DNA of 52,606 nucleotides from Pseudomonadota bacterium (GTDB taxonomy: Bacteria; Pseudomonadota; Gammaproteobacteria; Steroidobacterales; Steroidobacteraceae), in the NCBI GenBank assembly GCA_021785405.1, contig JAJYFF010000011.1, forward strand, positions 1-52,606, given 5' to 3'. Below the pieces are notes generated by a model, which saw only the letters and a list, made by a program, of their open reading frames with translations, was not told where the DNA came from and did no database searches. This document shows positions 1 to 8,410 of this stretch, piece after piece. The position numbers and the translations under genes were made by a program. The first letter of the stretch is position 1, and every line of letters begins with the position of its first letter.

Positions 1-2
1 AT

Positions 3-158
3 CCGTACATCACCTACTCGAACCTGATGATCTTCGACCATTGGCACCTGCGCCACCGGCCGGCGATCCTGATCGGGATGGATGCGCTCGGCACGCTCGA
101 CCAGCTGGTCATCGATTACAAGCGGCACGAGCTCGAATTGCGGCCCCGGACGGGATAG
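3..158 (+). CDS. Aspartyl protease-like protein, C-terminal fragment
   Basis: This is an open frame entering from the left edge and ending with TAG at 156-158; 51 codons are visible. The fragment contains a hydrophobic-hydrophobic-Gly element (ILIGMDALGTLD) followed by LVIDY and a basic tail. That resembles the end of the second lobe of retropepsin-like bacterial aspartyl proteases, where an hhG turn precedes the last strands. The catalytic DTG/DSG motif would lie outside the window, so activity cannot be judged. It reads toward the DUF3014 gene, which starts 88 bp downstream. The family assignment is an inference from one short motif. The reading frame itself is supported by codon use similar to the neighbours. 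Confidence 0.5.
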   Translation, partial: PYITYSNLMIFDHWHLRHRPAILIGMDALGTLDQLVIDYKRHELELRPRTG

Positions 159-246
159 CGAGCCGCTACCCGCGCACGCGCCGACCGGACTATCATCGGC
201 GGGAGCCCATGGTACGCGACCCACGGTCGCCGGAGACCCTGCGATC

Positions 247-1065
247 ATGAACCGCCCTCTCTTGCCGATCATCGCGACGATCTTGATCATCGGGCTCGGC
301 TTGGGTTACTACCTCGTGGAGCGACGCGCAGAGCCCCCTGCCAGGCCCACGACCGTCGCGTCCGCGCCGATGCCGGCGTCGACCGCGGCGCCCGCCGCTC
401 GGGCGGCGATCGAGCATCCCGTGCCCGGCGCCGCGTCGGGGGGCTCGGGGGCCGCGTCGTCGCTGCCGGCGCTCGATGCGAGCGACGGACCGCTGCGCGC
501 GGCGCTCGCGGGCCTCGTCGGCGCCGACGCGCTGAAGCGCTACCTCGCGCCGGAGGATCTCATCCGACGGATCGTCGTCACGGTGGACAACCTGCCGCGC
601 AGCAAGCTCCCCACCGATCGCTTGCCGGTCGCCACCCCGCCGGGCGGCTTCATCGCGAACGGCGGGGGCGGTCACGCGACGCTCGATCCGCGCAACTATG
701 CGCGCTATACGCCGCTGGTCGACGTGTTGAGCACGATCGACATGCGCGCGCTCGCGAAGGTGTATTTTCGGTTCTATCCCCTGTTCCAGAGCGCGTATCA
801 GGATCTCGGCTATCCGCACGGGTACTTCAACGATCGCCTGATCGCGGTGATCGATCAGCTGCTCGCGACCCCGCAGCCCTCCGCGCCGATCGAGCTGGTG
901 CAACCTCACGTGCAGTACCATTTCGCGGATCCGGTGCTCGAGGGCTTGTCCGCGGGCCAGAAGATCCTGATCCGGATGGGTCCGCAGAACGCGATGGTGG
1001 TGAAGGCGAAACTCGCGGCGTTGCGCGCCGCGCTGACCACGGCGCCGATCGCGGCGACCCCATGA
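247..1065 (+). CDS. DUF3014 membrane-anchored protein
   Basis: Encodes 272 residues. I chose ATG 247 because the frame upstream of it has no protein-like composition and a hydrophobic segment begins right after it (about residues 5-23, rich in Ile, Leu and Gly), ending in a Tyr-Tyr pair. This looks like an N-terminal anchor with most of the protein in the periplasm. A Pro/Ala-rich linker (about 30-85) leads into a domain of about 180 residues with DALKRYLAPEDLIRR, TVDNLPR, LDPRNYARYTPLVD and HFADPVLE. These are typical of DUF3014, a family of unknown function common in Gammaproteobacteria. No catalytic motif is visible. It stands alone between a protease fragment and a lipoprotein gene. Confidence 0.85.
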   Translation: MNRPLLPIIATILIIGLGLGYYLVERRAEPPARPTTVASAPMPASTAAPAARAAIEHPVPGAASGGSGAASSLPALDASDGPLRAALAGLVGADALKRYLAPEDLIRRIVVTVDNLPRSKLPTDRLPVATPPGGFIANGGGGHATLDPRNYARYTPLVDVLSTIDMRALAKVYFRFYPLFQSAYQDLGYPHGYFNDRLIAVIDQLLATPQPSAPIELVQPHVQYHFADPVLEGLSAGQKILIRMGPQNAMVVKAKLAALRAALTTAPIAATP

Positions 1066-1185
1066 CGCGGCGTTCAGCGCCCGCGCGGGCCGACGGGGTT
1101 ACGTTTGCGTAATGGGACTAGCCGCCGAGCCCTGTCGGCGCGTTGAATGAGTGTCACGAGAGGGAACCGGAGGAGGTTCATCGCC

Positions 1186-2502
1186 ATGTCCAAGGATACT
1201 TTCGAAACTCCCCGCTCGATCGGACCGGTGCGCGCGACGCTGCGCGTCGCGGTGCTGCTCGGCGCGGCGGCGACGCTTGGCGCTTGCGTCGTCGGCCAGC
1301 CGTACAATCCGTATCAGCCCTCAGATCCGTACGCGTCGTCCGGATACCCGCCGGATTCCTCGGGCTATGCGCCGAGTGCGCAGGTCGGCGTCGGCGGCGA
1401 TTACGGCGGTGGCCAAGTCTACGTGCAGGCGACGGTCGCGCCGCCGGCACTGCCGGTCTACGAACAACCGCCGTGTCCCGGACCCGGCTACCTCTGGACC
1501 CCGGGCTACTGGGCCTACGGACCCGAGGGGTATTTCTGGGTGCCGGGCACCTGGGTGTTGCCGCCCGCGGTCGGCTTGTTGTGGACCCCGGGCTACTGGG
1601 GGTGGAGCGGCGGCGTCTACGTGTTCAACCAGGGTTACTGGGGGCCCCGGGTGGGCTTCTACGGCGGCATCAACTACGGCGGCGGCTATTTCGGCGTCGG
1701 CTTCGTCGGCGGGCGCTGGGACCGCGATCGCTTCGAGTACAACCGCGCGGTCTCGAACGTGAACGTGAACGTGGTCCACAACACGTATTACAACAACACC
1801 GTGATCAACAACACGGTGATCAACAACACCGTCGTGAACCAGCGGGTGAGCTACGTCGGCGGTCCGGGCGGCCTGCGCGCGGCGCCGACGCCTGCGGAGC
1901 TGCTCGCGGCCCGCGAGGCGCGCTTCCATGGCGCGACCCGAATGCAGCTCGAGCAGGTGCGCGCGGCGAGCCGCGATCGCGCCCAGTTCGCGCGCTTCAA
2001 CGGCGGCCGACCGCCGGTTGCGGCGACGCCGCGCCCGAAGGCGTTCACGTCACCGCATGCGGTGCCGGCGCGCGGCGCCGTGATCCCGCCGCGCAACGGC
2101 GCGCCCCGCGAATTCCCGGCCCAGCGCGCGGCGCCCGGACGAGGCTACGCGCCCGGCGAGCAGCGCTTTGCGCCGCCTCGCAATGCTCCCGCGCCGGGCA
2201 CTCCCGCGCAGCGGTATTACCCGGCGCCGTCTCGCCCCGGTGAGCCGGGGGCGCCGCCGCGCGGGTATGCGCCGCCGTCCGGCTATCCCGGGCGCCCGGC
2301 CTATCAACCGCGCCCACCGGCCTATCAACAGCGGCCGCCAGCGTACCAACAGCGGCCGCCGGCGTATCAGCCGCGCCCACCGGCGTATCAAGCGCGCCCG
2401 CCGGCGTATCAGCCGCGCCCGGGGGCGGCGCCGGCGCGGCCGGCGAAACCACCGGCGCGCGAACCGCCACCCCGCGATCGCCGCCCGGGCGGCCCCGGCT
2501 GA
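1186..2502 (+). CDS. YXWXPGYW-repeat lipoprotein with proline-rich tail
   Basis: Encodes 438 residues. ATG 1186 is preceded by a good ribosome binding site (GGAGGAGG near 1168-1176). The N-terminus has a basic stretch, a hydrophobic core and the lipobox LGAC, with the lipid-accepting Cys at residue 34, so it is probably a lipoprotein. Residues about 95-190 hold several copies of a Tyr/Trp-Gly repeat (YLWTPGYW, YFWVPGTW, LLWTPGYW), the hallmark of the YXWXPGYW repeat family (WXXGXW). After an Asn/Val-rich middle part (NNTVINNTVINN) comes a charged helix and a low-complexity Pro/Tyr/Gln tail. The biochemical role is unknown; relatives are envelope or surface proteins. The tail includes six 7-residue repeats, listed separately. 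Confidence 0.85.
   Translation: MSKDTFETPRSIGPVRATLRVAVLLGAAATLGACVVGQPYNPYQPSDPYASSGYPPDSSGYAPSAQVGVGGDYGGGQVYVQATVAPPALPVYEQPPCPGPGYLWTPGYWAYGPEGYFWVPGTWVLPPAVGLLWTPGYWGWSGGVYVFNQGYWGPRVGFYGGINYGGGYFGVGFVGGRWDRDRFEYNRAVSNVNVNVVHNTYYNNTVINNTVINNTVVNQRVSYVGGPGGLRAAPTPAELLAAREARFHGATRMQLEQVRAASRDRAQFARFNGGRPPVAATPRPKAFTSPHAVPARGAVIPPRNGAPREFPAQRAAPGRGYAPGEQRFAPPRNAPAPGTPAQRYYPAPSRPGEPGAPPRGYAPPSGYPGRPAYQPRPPAYQQRPPAYQQRPPAYQPRPPAYQARPPAYQPRPGAAPARPAKPPAREPPPRDRRPGGPG
2296..2421 (+). repeat. Six tandem 21-bp coding repeats (PAYQxRP)
   Basis: Six in-frame 21-bp units, each coding Pro-Ala-Tyr-Gln-(Pro/Gln/Ala)-Arg-Pro, sit near the 3' end of the YXWXPGYW lipoprotein gene. Units differ at a few bases (CAACCG, CAACAG, CAAGCG), so the array is old enough to have diverged, but unit length is exact. 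Copy number could vary between strains. Confidence 0.9.
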
Positions 2503-2620
2503 GCCGGGTGCCGTCCGCGGCTTGCCGCCGTGATCGCGCGGCGGCAACATCGGACGGCGGCGCGGCACGATCCGGCGGGGTCGCGATCCGCATCAGGGCT
2601 TGCGCGCAGGAGGGTGGGGG

Positions 2621-3409
2621 ATGACGAGTCTCGAGATCACGGTGACGGATGCGGTCGCGACCTTGTGTCTGCGTCGCGAGGCCGTCGGTAACGCGATCGA
2701 CGTCGCGATGATTCGCGCAATGCACGCCGCGCTCGATCGGCTCCAGAAGGGCGACAGCGGTGCCCGGGCGATCGTGCTCACCGGCGGTGGCGACGTGTTC
2801 TGCAGCGGGCTCGATCTGCATTCGGTCGATTTGTCGACGCCGAACGCGCGCCAGCGCGCGCATTTCGAGATGCGTCGGTTCATGGATCCGCTGATCCTGC
2901 GCTTGAGCACCTTTCGCTATCCGATCGTCGCCGCGGTGAACGGCGCGGCCGTCGGCGCCGGCATGAGCCTCTCGCTGGCGAGCGACATCGTCATCGCCGC
3001 CGAGAGCGCGTATTTCCACCCGTCGTTCGCCCGTCTCGGGATGGTGCCGGATGCGGGGATCACGTTCCATCTCGCGCGTTGCGTCGGCGCGAACCGTTCG
3101 CTCGCGGCGCTGCTGCTGGCCGAGAAGATCGACGCGCGGACCGCCCATCAGTGGGGCATCGCCCACGAGGTGGCGCGGGATGCGGAGGTCGTCGATCGTG
3201 CGCGTGCGCTCGCGCGCCAACTCGCGGACGGACCGACCGCGGTGATCAGCCAGATCCGGGCGCTGCACGCGATCACGTTCGACAACACGCTGGAAGAGCA
3301 GTTGCGCGCGGAACGCAGCGCCCAGGAAGTCGGACTGGCCGCGGACGATTGCGTCGAAGGGGTTCGTGCGTTCTTCGAGAAGCGGGAGCCGCACTTCTCC
3401 GAGCACTAA
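2621..3409 (+). CDS. Enoyl-CoA hydratase/isomerase family protein
   Basis: Encodes 262 residues. ATG 2621 follows a purine-rich AGGAGGGTGGGGG sequence. This is a crotonase-fold protein: CSGLDL and NGAAVGAGMSLSLASD supply the oxyanion-hole backbone amides that bind the acyl-CoA thioester. The first catalytic Glu of hydratases (normally in a PE motif before the GxxP loop) is replaced by Ser in HPSFARLGMVPDAG, while an Asp follows the Pro. That pattern resembles isomerase-type members such as PaaG more than true enoyl-CoA hydratases. The substrate is unknown. It stands alone on its strand, and its TAA overlaps the stop codon of the convergent mmuM gene. Confidence 0.87.
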   Translation: MTSLEITVTDAVATLCLRREAVGNAIDVAMIRAMHAALDRLQKGDSGARAIVLTGGGDVFCSGLDLHSVDLSTPNARQRAHFEMRRFMDPLILRLSTFRYPIVAAVNGAAVGAGMSLSLASDIVIAAESAYFHPSFARLGMVPDAGITFHLARCVGANRSLAALLLAEKIDARTAHQWGIAHEVARDAEVVDRARALARQLADGPTAVISQIRALHAITFDNTLEEQLRAERSAQEVGLAADDCVEGVRAFFEKREPHFSEH

Positions 3410-4389
3410 GGTCGCAGCGTGTCGGCCCACGCGCGAATGGCGCGGATCTGCGCCGGGCCGGTGCGGCAGCAGCCGCCGATCACCCGCGCGCCGGCGCGGT
3501 GCCACTCGGCCGCCGCGCGCGCGAAGCCCGCGGCGTCCGCACTGCCGTGCCAGCATTTCGTTTCGGCGTCGTAACTTTCCCCGGAATTCGGATAGGCGAT
3601 CAGCGGCTTGTCGGTCGCCGAGGCCATGCGTGCGAGGAGCTCGGGCAAGTATCGCGGGGCGGTGCAGTTCACGCCGATCGCGACGATTTGCGGGAACGCG
3701 TCGAGGGCGGCGACCGCGGCCGCGACCGGCTGGCCTTCGGCGGTGTGCGCGCCGTCGCGGCACGCGAAACTCAGCCATGCGGTGAGGTTCGGCCAGTCAC
3801 CGAGCAGTTCCGCGAGCGCGAGCGCCTCCTCGAGGCTCGGAATCGTCTCGAAGGCAAGCACGTCCGCGCCGCTGCGGGCGAGCGCCGCGAGGCGCGGACG
3901 GTGGAACGCGCGCAGCGCCGCCCGATCGAGCCCGTAGCCGCCTCGATACTCGCTGCCGTCGGCGAGCATCGCACCGTACGGCCCGATCGACGCGGCGATC
4001 AAGGGTCGCTCCCGGTCGGCGCGGGCCGCACGGTCGGACCAGAATTCGTCGCGAGCCCCGCGCGCGATCGCGACGGCCGCGTGCATCAGCCGATCCGCCT
4101 CGTCGGCGCCGATCCCGCGGCGCGCGAAGCCTTCGAAGGTCGCTTGATAGGTCGCCGTGGCCACGACGTCCGCGCCGGCGCGCAAGTAGTCGAGGTGCAC
4201 TTCGCGGACCCGGTCCGGCGCCTCGATCAACTCCTTCGCCGACCACAGCGGGTCGCGCAGATCCGCGCCGCGGCGCTCGAGTTCGGTCGCGAGCGCACCG
4301 TCGAGCACCGCGACCGGCACGCGCGCGAGGAGCGCGCCGAGAGGGTTCGCCGGCGTTGCGCGGACGGGGGTCGCGTCGGGAGCGTTCAT
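3406..4389 (-). CDS. mmuM: Homocysteine S-methyltransferase
   Basis: Encodes 327 residues and transfers a methyl group from S-methylmethionine or S-adenosylmethionine to homocysteine, giving methionine. The N-terminal LDGALATELERRGADL and the zinc ligands are present: Cys242 in GVNC and Cys307-Cys308 in GGCC. The length matches stand-alone MmuM-type enzymes, which lack the folate and cobalamin domains of MetH. It is divergent from an RhtA-type exporter with only 27 bp between start codons. A related sulfur amino acid enzyme lies at 6849. No Shine-Dalgarno sequence precedes the start; a TATCAT box 7 nt upstream suggests a leaderless message. Function is well supported; the methyl donor is inferred. 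Confidence 0.92.
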   Translation of the reverse strand: MNAPDATPVRATPANPLGALLARVPVAVLDGALATELERRGADLRDPLWSAKELIEAPDRVREVHLDYLRAGADVVATATYQATFEGFARRGIGADEADRLMHAAVAIARGARDEFWSDRAARADRERPLIAASIGPYGAMLADGSEYRGGYGLDRAALRAFHRPRLAALARSGADVLAFETIPSLEEALALAELLGDWPNLTAWLSFACRDGAHTAEGQPVAAAVAALDAFPQIVAIGVNCTAPRYLPELLARMASATDKPLIAYPNSGESYDAETKCWHGSADAAGFARAAAEWHRAGARVIGGCCRTGPAQIRAIRAWADTLRP

Positions 4390-4396
4390 CCGTCGA

Positions 4397-4406
4397 ATGA
4401 TATCCT
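4397..4406. promoter_or_regulatory. Overlapping divergent -10 elements of mmuM and rhtA-like gene
   Basis: In the 27-bp gap between the two divergent genes, the plus strand reads TGATATCCT (extended -10, 4398-4406), 10 nt before ATG 4417. The minus strand reads TATCAT (4397-4402), 7 nt before the mmuM ATG. The two boxes share the GATATC core. If both are used, transcripts would start at or within a few bases of the start codons and RNA polymerase could not occupy both at once. Neither gene has a clear Shine-Dalgarno sequence. The -35 regions would lie inside the opposite coding sequences. Confidence 0.5.
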
Positions 4407-4416
4407 GATCGCGGTG

Positions 4417-5307
4417 ATGAACGACGCAAAGGCTTGGCGCGACGCGTATCCGCGGCTCGTGTCGATCGCGCTCCTGCTGGTCGCGATGGTGAGCGTGCAG
4501 GGTGGCGCGGCGCTCGCGAAACGCTTGCTGCCGGTCGTCGGCGCCGCGGGCACGGCGGCGTTGCGTCTTGCGTTCGCGACCGCGATGCTACTCGCGTTCG
4601 CGCGCCCGTGGCGGCACTGGCCGCGCCGCGAGGCCGCCGTCGCGATCCTCGCGTACGGGGTCTCGATGGGCGCGATGAACCTGCTGTTCTACGCCGCGTT
4701 GAGCCGGATCCCGCTCGGGATCACCGTCGCGCTCGAGTTCACCGGCCCGCTCGCGGTCGCGCTGGCCGGATCGCGCCGGGCGCTCGATCTCGTGTGGGCG
4801 GGTCTCGCCGCCGGCGGCCTCGTGCTGCTCCTGCCGTTGCGTGCCGGCGAGCGCGCCCTCGACCCAGCGGGCGTCGCGTTCGCGCTGGCGGCGGGTGCCT
4901 GCTGGGCCTTGTACATCGTGTTCGGCCGCCGCGCCGGCGAGCTGCATCCGCAGGGCACCGCGGCGCTCGGCGTCACCGCCGGCGCCGCACTGATCGTGCC
5001 GATCGGCGCGTTCACCGCCGGCTCACGCCTGACCGAGGTCGCGCTCTGGCCGATCGCGGCGGCGGTCGCGCTGCTCTCGAGTGCGCTCCCGTATTCGCTG
5101 GAGATGGTCGCGCTGACGCGCCTGCCGGCGCGCACGTTCGGCGTGCTGATGAGCGGCGAACCGGTCGTCGCGGCGCTGATCGGCTTGCAGTTCCTCGGCG
5201 AGCGGCTGCAGCCCTCGCAGTGGTTTGCCATCGTGTGCATCATGCTCGCGACCGGTGGGAGCGCCTCGACCGCCGCCCCGGAGCGTCCGCGCATCGCGAA
5301 CGACTGA
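4417..5307 (+). CDS. rhtA: RhtA-type EamA family amino acid exporter
   Basis: Encodes 296 residues with about ten hydrophobic helices in two EamA repeats. The signature NLLFYAALSRIPLGI followed by VALEFTGPLAVAL and GACWALYIVFGRRAGE is typical of RhtA/YbiF-like inner-membrane exporters of threonine and homoserine. ATG 4417 was chosen because the hydrophobic protein begins there; the open frame continues far upstream only as a shadow of other genes. It is divergent from the homocysteine methyltransferase, so a link to export of homoserine- or methionine-related metabolites is attractive but unproven. The family is clear, the exact substrate is not. Confidence 0.85.
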   Translation: MNDAKAWRDAYPRLVSIALLLVAMVSVQGGAALAKRLLPVVGAAGTAALRLAFATAMLLAFARPWRHWPRREAAVAILAYGVSMGAMNLLFYAALSRIPLGITVALEFTGPLAVALAGSRRALDLVWAGLAAGGLVLLLPLRAGERALDPAGVAFALAAGACWALYIVFGRRAGELHPQGTAALGVTAGAALIVPIGAFTAGSRLTEVALWPIAAAVALLSSALPYSLEMVALTRLPARTFGVLMSGEPVVAALIGLQFLGERLQPSQWFAIVCIMLATGGSASTAAPERPRIAND

Positions 5308-5394
5308 TCCGGAGGATCGCGCGAACGGCGGATCGGCGCGCCGGTCTCGGGGGTGCGCGCGGCAGGCGTCCGACGGCGCGTCCGGTGGGGCGGC

Positions 5395-5967
5395 TCAGCC
5401 GCCGCCGAGCAACGCGCGCTTCAGATCGGCTTGCACCGGATTGGGTCCGAGCCATACGGCCAGCAAGTCGCGCTGGAATCGCCGTCCCGCGATCGGCTGG
5501 CCCTGCGGCCGGCCGTCGAGCGTGATCCGAGTCGTCCCGTCCGGCAGGAAGTCGATCGCGATCCGGTCGCCGTCCTTCGCGCCGCCGATCGTGCGCATCG
5601 TCGTGACGAGCGCGGCGAGTTGCGGCGCGATCCGTGCGCGCTCCGCGGGAGAGGCGTTGCGCGCGATTCCCTCGCGCAGTGCGTCGATCAGTTCGTTCGC
5701 GCTCAGGTCACGCGTCAAGGTCATCGACAGCCGCTTCGGGCCGGGGTCCGCAAGCGCCTGCGCAGCGACCGTCGTGTGCGTGCGCAGGTACAGCGCGCCG
5801 ACGTACACGTGGAAGAAGAACCAGGTGCGCATGCCCGCACCGTTCAGCACGAGCGTGGTGCCGCCGACGTCGACCGTGTCGGCGACGCCGATCCCGTCGA
5901 TCGTCGCCGCGCCCGCCGCGCCGATCCACAGCGCCGAGAATGCGATTCCGAGCAGCCATCGTTTCAT
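5395..5967 (-). CDS. Secreted chalcone isomerase-like protein
   Basis: Encodes 190 residues with a cleavable signal peptide (basic start, Leu/Ile/Ala core, Ala-Gly-Ala-Ala near residue 20), so it is probably periplasmic. The body has the bacterial chalcone-isomerase-like pattern: LNGAGMRTWFFFHVYVGALYL, LSMTLTRDLSANEL, DFLPDGTTRITLDG and a C-terminal LLAVWLGPNPV. Bacterial members of this family have no known flavonoid substrate and are often annotated only by fold. The start has a good ribosome binding site (GGAG eight bases upstream). It follows the ZIP transporter gene on the same strand by 60 bp and may be cotranscribed. Function beyond the fold is unknown. Confidence 0.82.
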   Translation of the reverse strand: MKRWLLGIAFSALWIGAAGAATIDGIGVADTVDVGGTTLVLNGAGMRTWFFFHVYVGALYLRTHTTVAAQALADPGPKRLSMTLTRDLSANELIDALREGIARNASPAERARIAPQLAALVTTMRTIGGAKDGDRIAIDFLPDGTTRITLDGRPQGQPIAGRRFQRDLLAVWLGPNPVQADLKRALLGGG

Positions 5968-6027
5968 CGTAGTCGCTCCGTTGACCCAAGAGCCGTCGTC
6001 GGGCGCCGCCGGTCGCCGGCGCCGCCG

Positions 6028-6741
6028 TCATCCGCCTTGCGCGAGCCGCACCGCCCAGAAGATCACCGCCGCGCCCACCAGCGTCATCGCGGTCGTCAAG
6101 GCCTTCGGATGCGCATGATAGCTCTCGGGGATCAGTTCGCTCGCGCCGAGATAGAGGAAGAATCCCCCGAACAACGCGAGCAGCGCGCCGAACGCATAAT
6201 GGGGGACCCTGAAAAAGAGCGTCGCGATCACGCCGATCCCGGGTGCGATCGCGTCCGCGAGGAGCCAGTACCACGCGCCGCGCCGGCCGACTCCGCTCTT
6301 CAGCACGAGGTTCATCGTGTTGATGCCGTCCGAGAAATCGTGCGAGAGCACCGCGACCGCGACGACGACGCCGATCGCGCGTGATGCCTGGAACGCGAGA
6401 CCGATCGCGATGCCGTCGAGCAGGCTGTGCAGGCACAGCAGCAGCGCGCCGAGCGGTCGGCGGCGGGCGGTCGCCGGCGTCTCGGCGCTGTGCATCAGCG
6501 CGAACCGGTCGATCACCAGATAGCCGAAGAAGCCGAGCGCCGTGTCGGCGAGCAGGGTGCCGGCCGACGTGCCCCCGCCGAATCCGATCGACTCCGGCAG
6601 CAAGTCGAAGAACGCGACGCCGAGCACCGCGCCGGCGCTGAACCCGAGGATCAGGTGCAGTTTGTCGCGCAATCGCAGCGCGAGCAGCCCGCCACTGACG
6701 GTGCTCGCGAAGGTCGCGCAGGCGATGACGATCAACCACAC
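6028..6741 (-). CDS. ZIP family divalent metal transporter
   Basis: Encodes about 237 residues with some eight hydrophobic helices. Metal-binding motifs in the central helices are [10 protein letters not shown] and [10 protein letters not shown], plus ELIPE near the end, as in ZIP-family importers of zinc and other divalent cations. I chose the GTG at 6739-6741 because GGAGAGG precedes it by 9 nt and hydrophobic sequence begins immediately after. An in-frame ATG at 6822 would add a basic, unstructured stretch and run into the promoter region of the divergent gene at 6849. No histidine-rich loop is visible. The metal cannot be predicted from sequence. Confidence 0.87.
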   Translation of the reverse strand: MWLIVIACATFASTVSGGLLALRLRDKLHLILGFSAGAVLGVAFFDLLPESIGFGGGTSAGTLLADTALGFFGYLVIDRFALMHSAETPATARRRPLGALLLCLHSLLDGIAIGLAFQASRAIGVVVAVAVLSHDFSDGINTMNLVLKSGVGRRGAWYWLLADAIAPGIGVIATLFFRVPHYAFGALLALFGGFFLYLGASELIPESYHAHPKALTTAMTLVGAAVIFWAVRLAQGG

Positions 6742-6848
6742 GATCGAATGCCTCTCCCCGGGGGGGGTTGCGTCGCGGCGCGGGCGCCGCGGAGAGCATA
6801 GTATATTCGTGCTCTCACCCATGCGGCGTTCGCCGATCGGAGGACACT

Positions 6849-8150
6849 GTGGCCAAGGACAAGTATCACAAGACCCGGATCGGCGAGCGCGTGCTGAAGC
6901 CCGAGACCCAGATGATGGGCTACGGCTACGATCCGACGCTGTCCGAGGGCGCGCTGAAACCACCGATCTTCCTCACCTCGACCTTCGTGTTTCGCACCGC
7001 GCAGGACGGCAAGGACTTCTTCGACTACACGTCCGGCCGCAAGACCTTGCCCGAGGGGCAGACCTCGGGACTCGTGTACTCGCGCTTCAACAATCCGAAC
7101 CTCGAGGTGCTCGAGGACCGGCTGGCGCTGTGCGAGGGCGCCGAGCTCGCCGCGGTGTTCTCGAGCGGGATGGCGGCGATCTCGACGACGCTGTGGACCC
7201 ACGTGCGGCCCGGCGACGTCGTGCTGATGAGCCAGCCGCTGTACGGCGGCACCGAGACGCTGATCGAAAAGACCTTGCCCCTGTTCGGCGTCGAGTCGGT
7301 CGGCTTCACCGACGGGCTCGACCGCGCGAGTATCGCGGCGGCGGCGGACCAGGCGCTCGAGCGCGCGCGGCGCAATGGCGGCCGGGTGAGCCTCGCGATC
7401 GCGGAGACGCCCGCGAACCCGACCAGCGGACTCGTCGATCTCGCCGTGGTTCGCGAGGTGCTGGAGTCTATCGGCACCCGCCAAGGCGGCGGGCGGCCGC
7501 TGCTCGCGGTCGACAATACGTTCCTCGGGCCGCTGTTCCAGCACCCGCTCGCGCACGGCGCGGATCTCGTGATGTACTCGCTGACCAAGTACGTCGGCGG
7601 ACACTCGGATCTCGTCGCCGGCGGCGTCGTCGGCTCGCGTTCCACGGTCGAACCGGTGAAGCGCTTGCGCGGCGCACTCGGGACGCAGCTCGATCCGAAC
7701 AGTGCGTGGATGATCACCCGGTCGATGGAGACATTGACGCTGCGGATGGAGCGCGCCGCACAGAACGCGGCGCGCGTCGCCCGCTACCTGCGCGAGCATC
7801 CGCAGGTTGCCGCGGTGAACTATCTCGGGTTCCTCGCGCCCGGAAGCGCCGGCGAGGCCTTGTTCCGCCGGCAGTGCCTGGCCGCCGGTTCCACGTTCGG
7901 ATTCTCGATCCGCGGCGGCGAGCGCGAGGCATTCCGGCTGCTCGACGCGTTACAGGTGATCAAACTCGCGGTGAGCCTCGGCGGTACCGAGACACTGATG
8001 TCGCACCCGGCGAGCACCACCCATTCCGGCGTGCCGAAGGCGACGCGAGACCGTCTCGGGATCGACGATGCGCTGATCCGCATCTCGGTCGGCATCGAGG
8101 ACCCGGACGACTTGATCGCTGATCTTGCGCAGGCGCTGGACCACGTTTGA
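6849..8150 (+). CDS. Cystathionine gamma-synthase / methionine gamma-lyase family PLP enzyme
   Basis: Encodes 433 residues from GTG 6849, which has GGAGGA just upstream. It is a fold-type I PLP enzyme of the Cys/Met metabolism family: MAAIS helix, [28 protein letters not shown], and [12 protein letters not shown], in which Lys247 should form the Schiff base. Family members make or cleave cystathionine, homocysteine or methionine; this subfamily is usually annotated only as cystathionine gamma-synthase family protein. A TATATT box at 6802-6807 stands out in the GC-rich divergent spacer and probably belongs to its promoter. Together with mmuM it forms a loose sulfur-amino-acid neighbourhood. 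Synthase versus lyase activity cannot be settled here. Confidence 0.88.
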   Translation: MAKDKYHKTRIGERVLKPETQMMGYGYDPTLSEGALKPPIFLTSTFVFRTAQDGKDFFDYTSGRKTLPEGQTSGLVYSRFNNPNLEVLEDRLALCEGAELAAVFSSGMAAISTTLWTHVRPGDVVLMSQPLYGGTETLIEKTLPLFGVESVGFTDGLDRASIAAAADQALERARRNGGRVSLAIAETPANPTSGLVDLAVVREVLESIGTRQGGGRPLLAVDNTFLGPLFQHPLAHGADLVMYSLTKYVGGHSDLVAGGVVGSRSTVEPVKRLRGALGTQLDPNSAWMITRSMETLTLRMERAAQNAARVARYLREHPQVAAVNYLGFLAPGSAGEALFRRQCLAAGSTFGFSIRGGEREAFRLLDALQVIKLAVSLGGTETLMSHPASTTHSGVPKATRDRLGIDDALIRISVGIEDPDDLIADLAQALDHV

Positions 8151-8410
8151 CGCGGCTCGCCGCGGCGTGCCTGGGCGCCGGACCGGCCCCTGCGCGGGCG
8201 TGTCGCGACGCTTATGTTCAATGCAACATGGCAAGACGATTAATTTCACGCCACCCGGCGACGATGCGCGCCGAGATGACCGTAAGCTGAACTTGAAGGT
8301 TCGTTCGCGAGTCTCAATGGATGGAGCAGGCCATGAATCAGTCCTGCCGTGGACGCTGGACGGAACGCGTCGAGGACCCGGCGGACAGTCGCATCAGGAG
8401 AGGGTCAGCC

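Noticed and set aside
2296-2421. CRISPR-like array
   Set aside because: The 21-bp units are in-frame coding repeats without spacers. No CRISPR array or cas gene was seen in the window, and no tRNA or rRNA gene was recognised either.
8151-8410. A frame starting near 8221 in front of the glycine-rich secreted protein
   Set aside because: It continues as an Arg-rich shadow through the real gene. An ATGTT/AACAT inverted repeat at 8214-8229 was noted but is too short to interpret.
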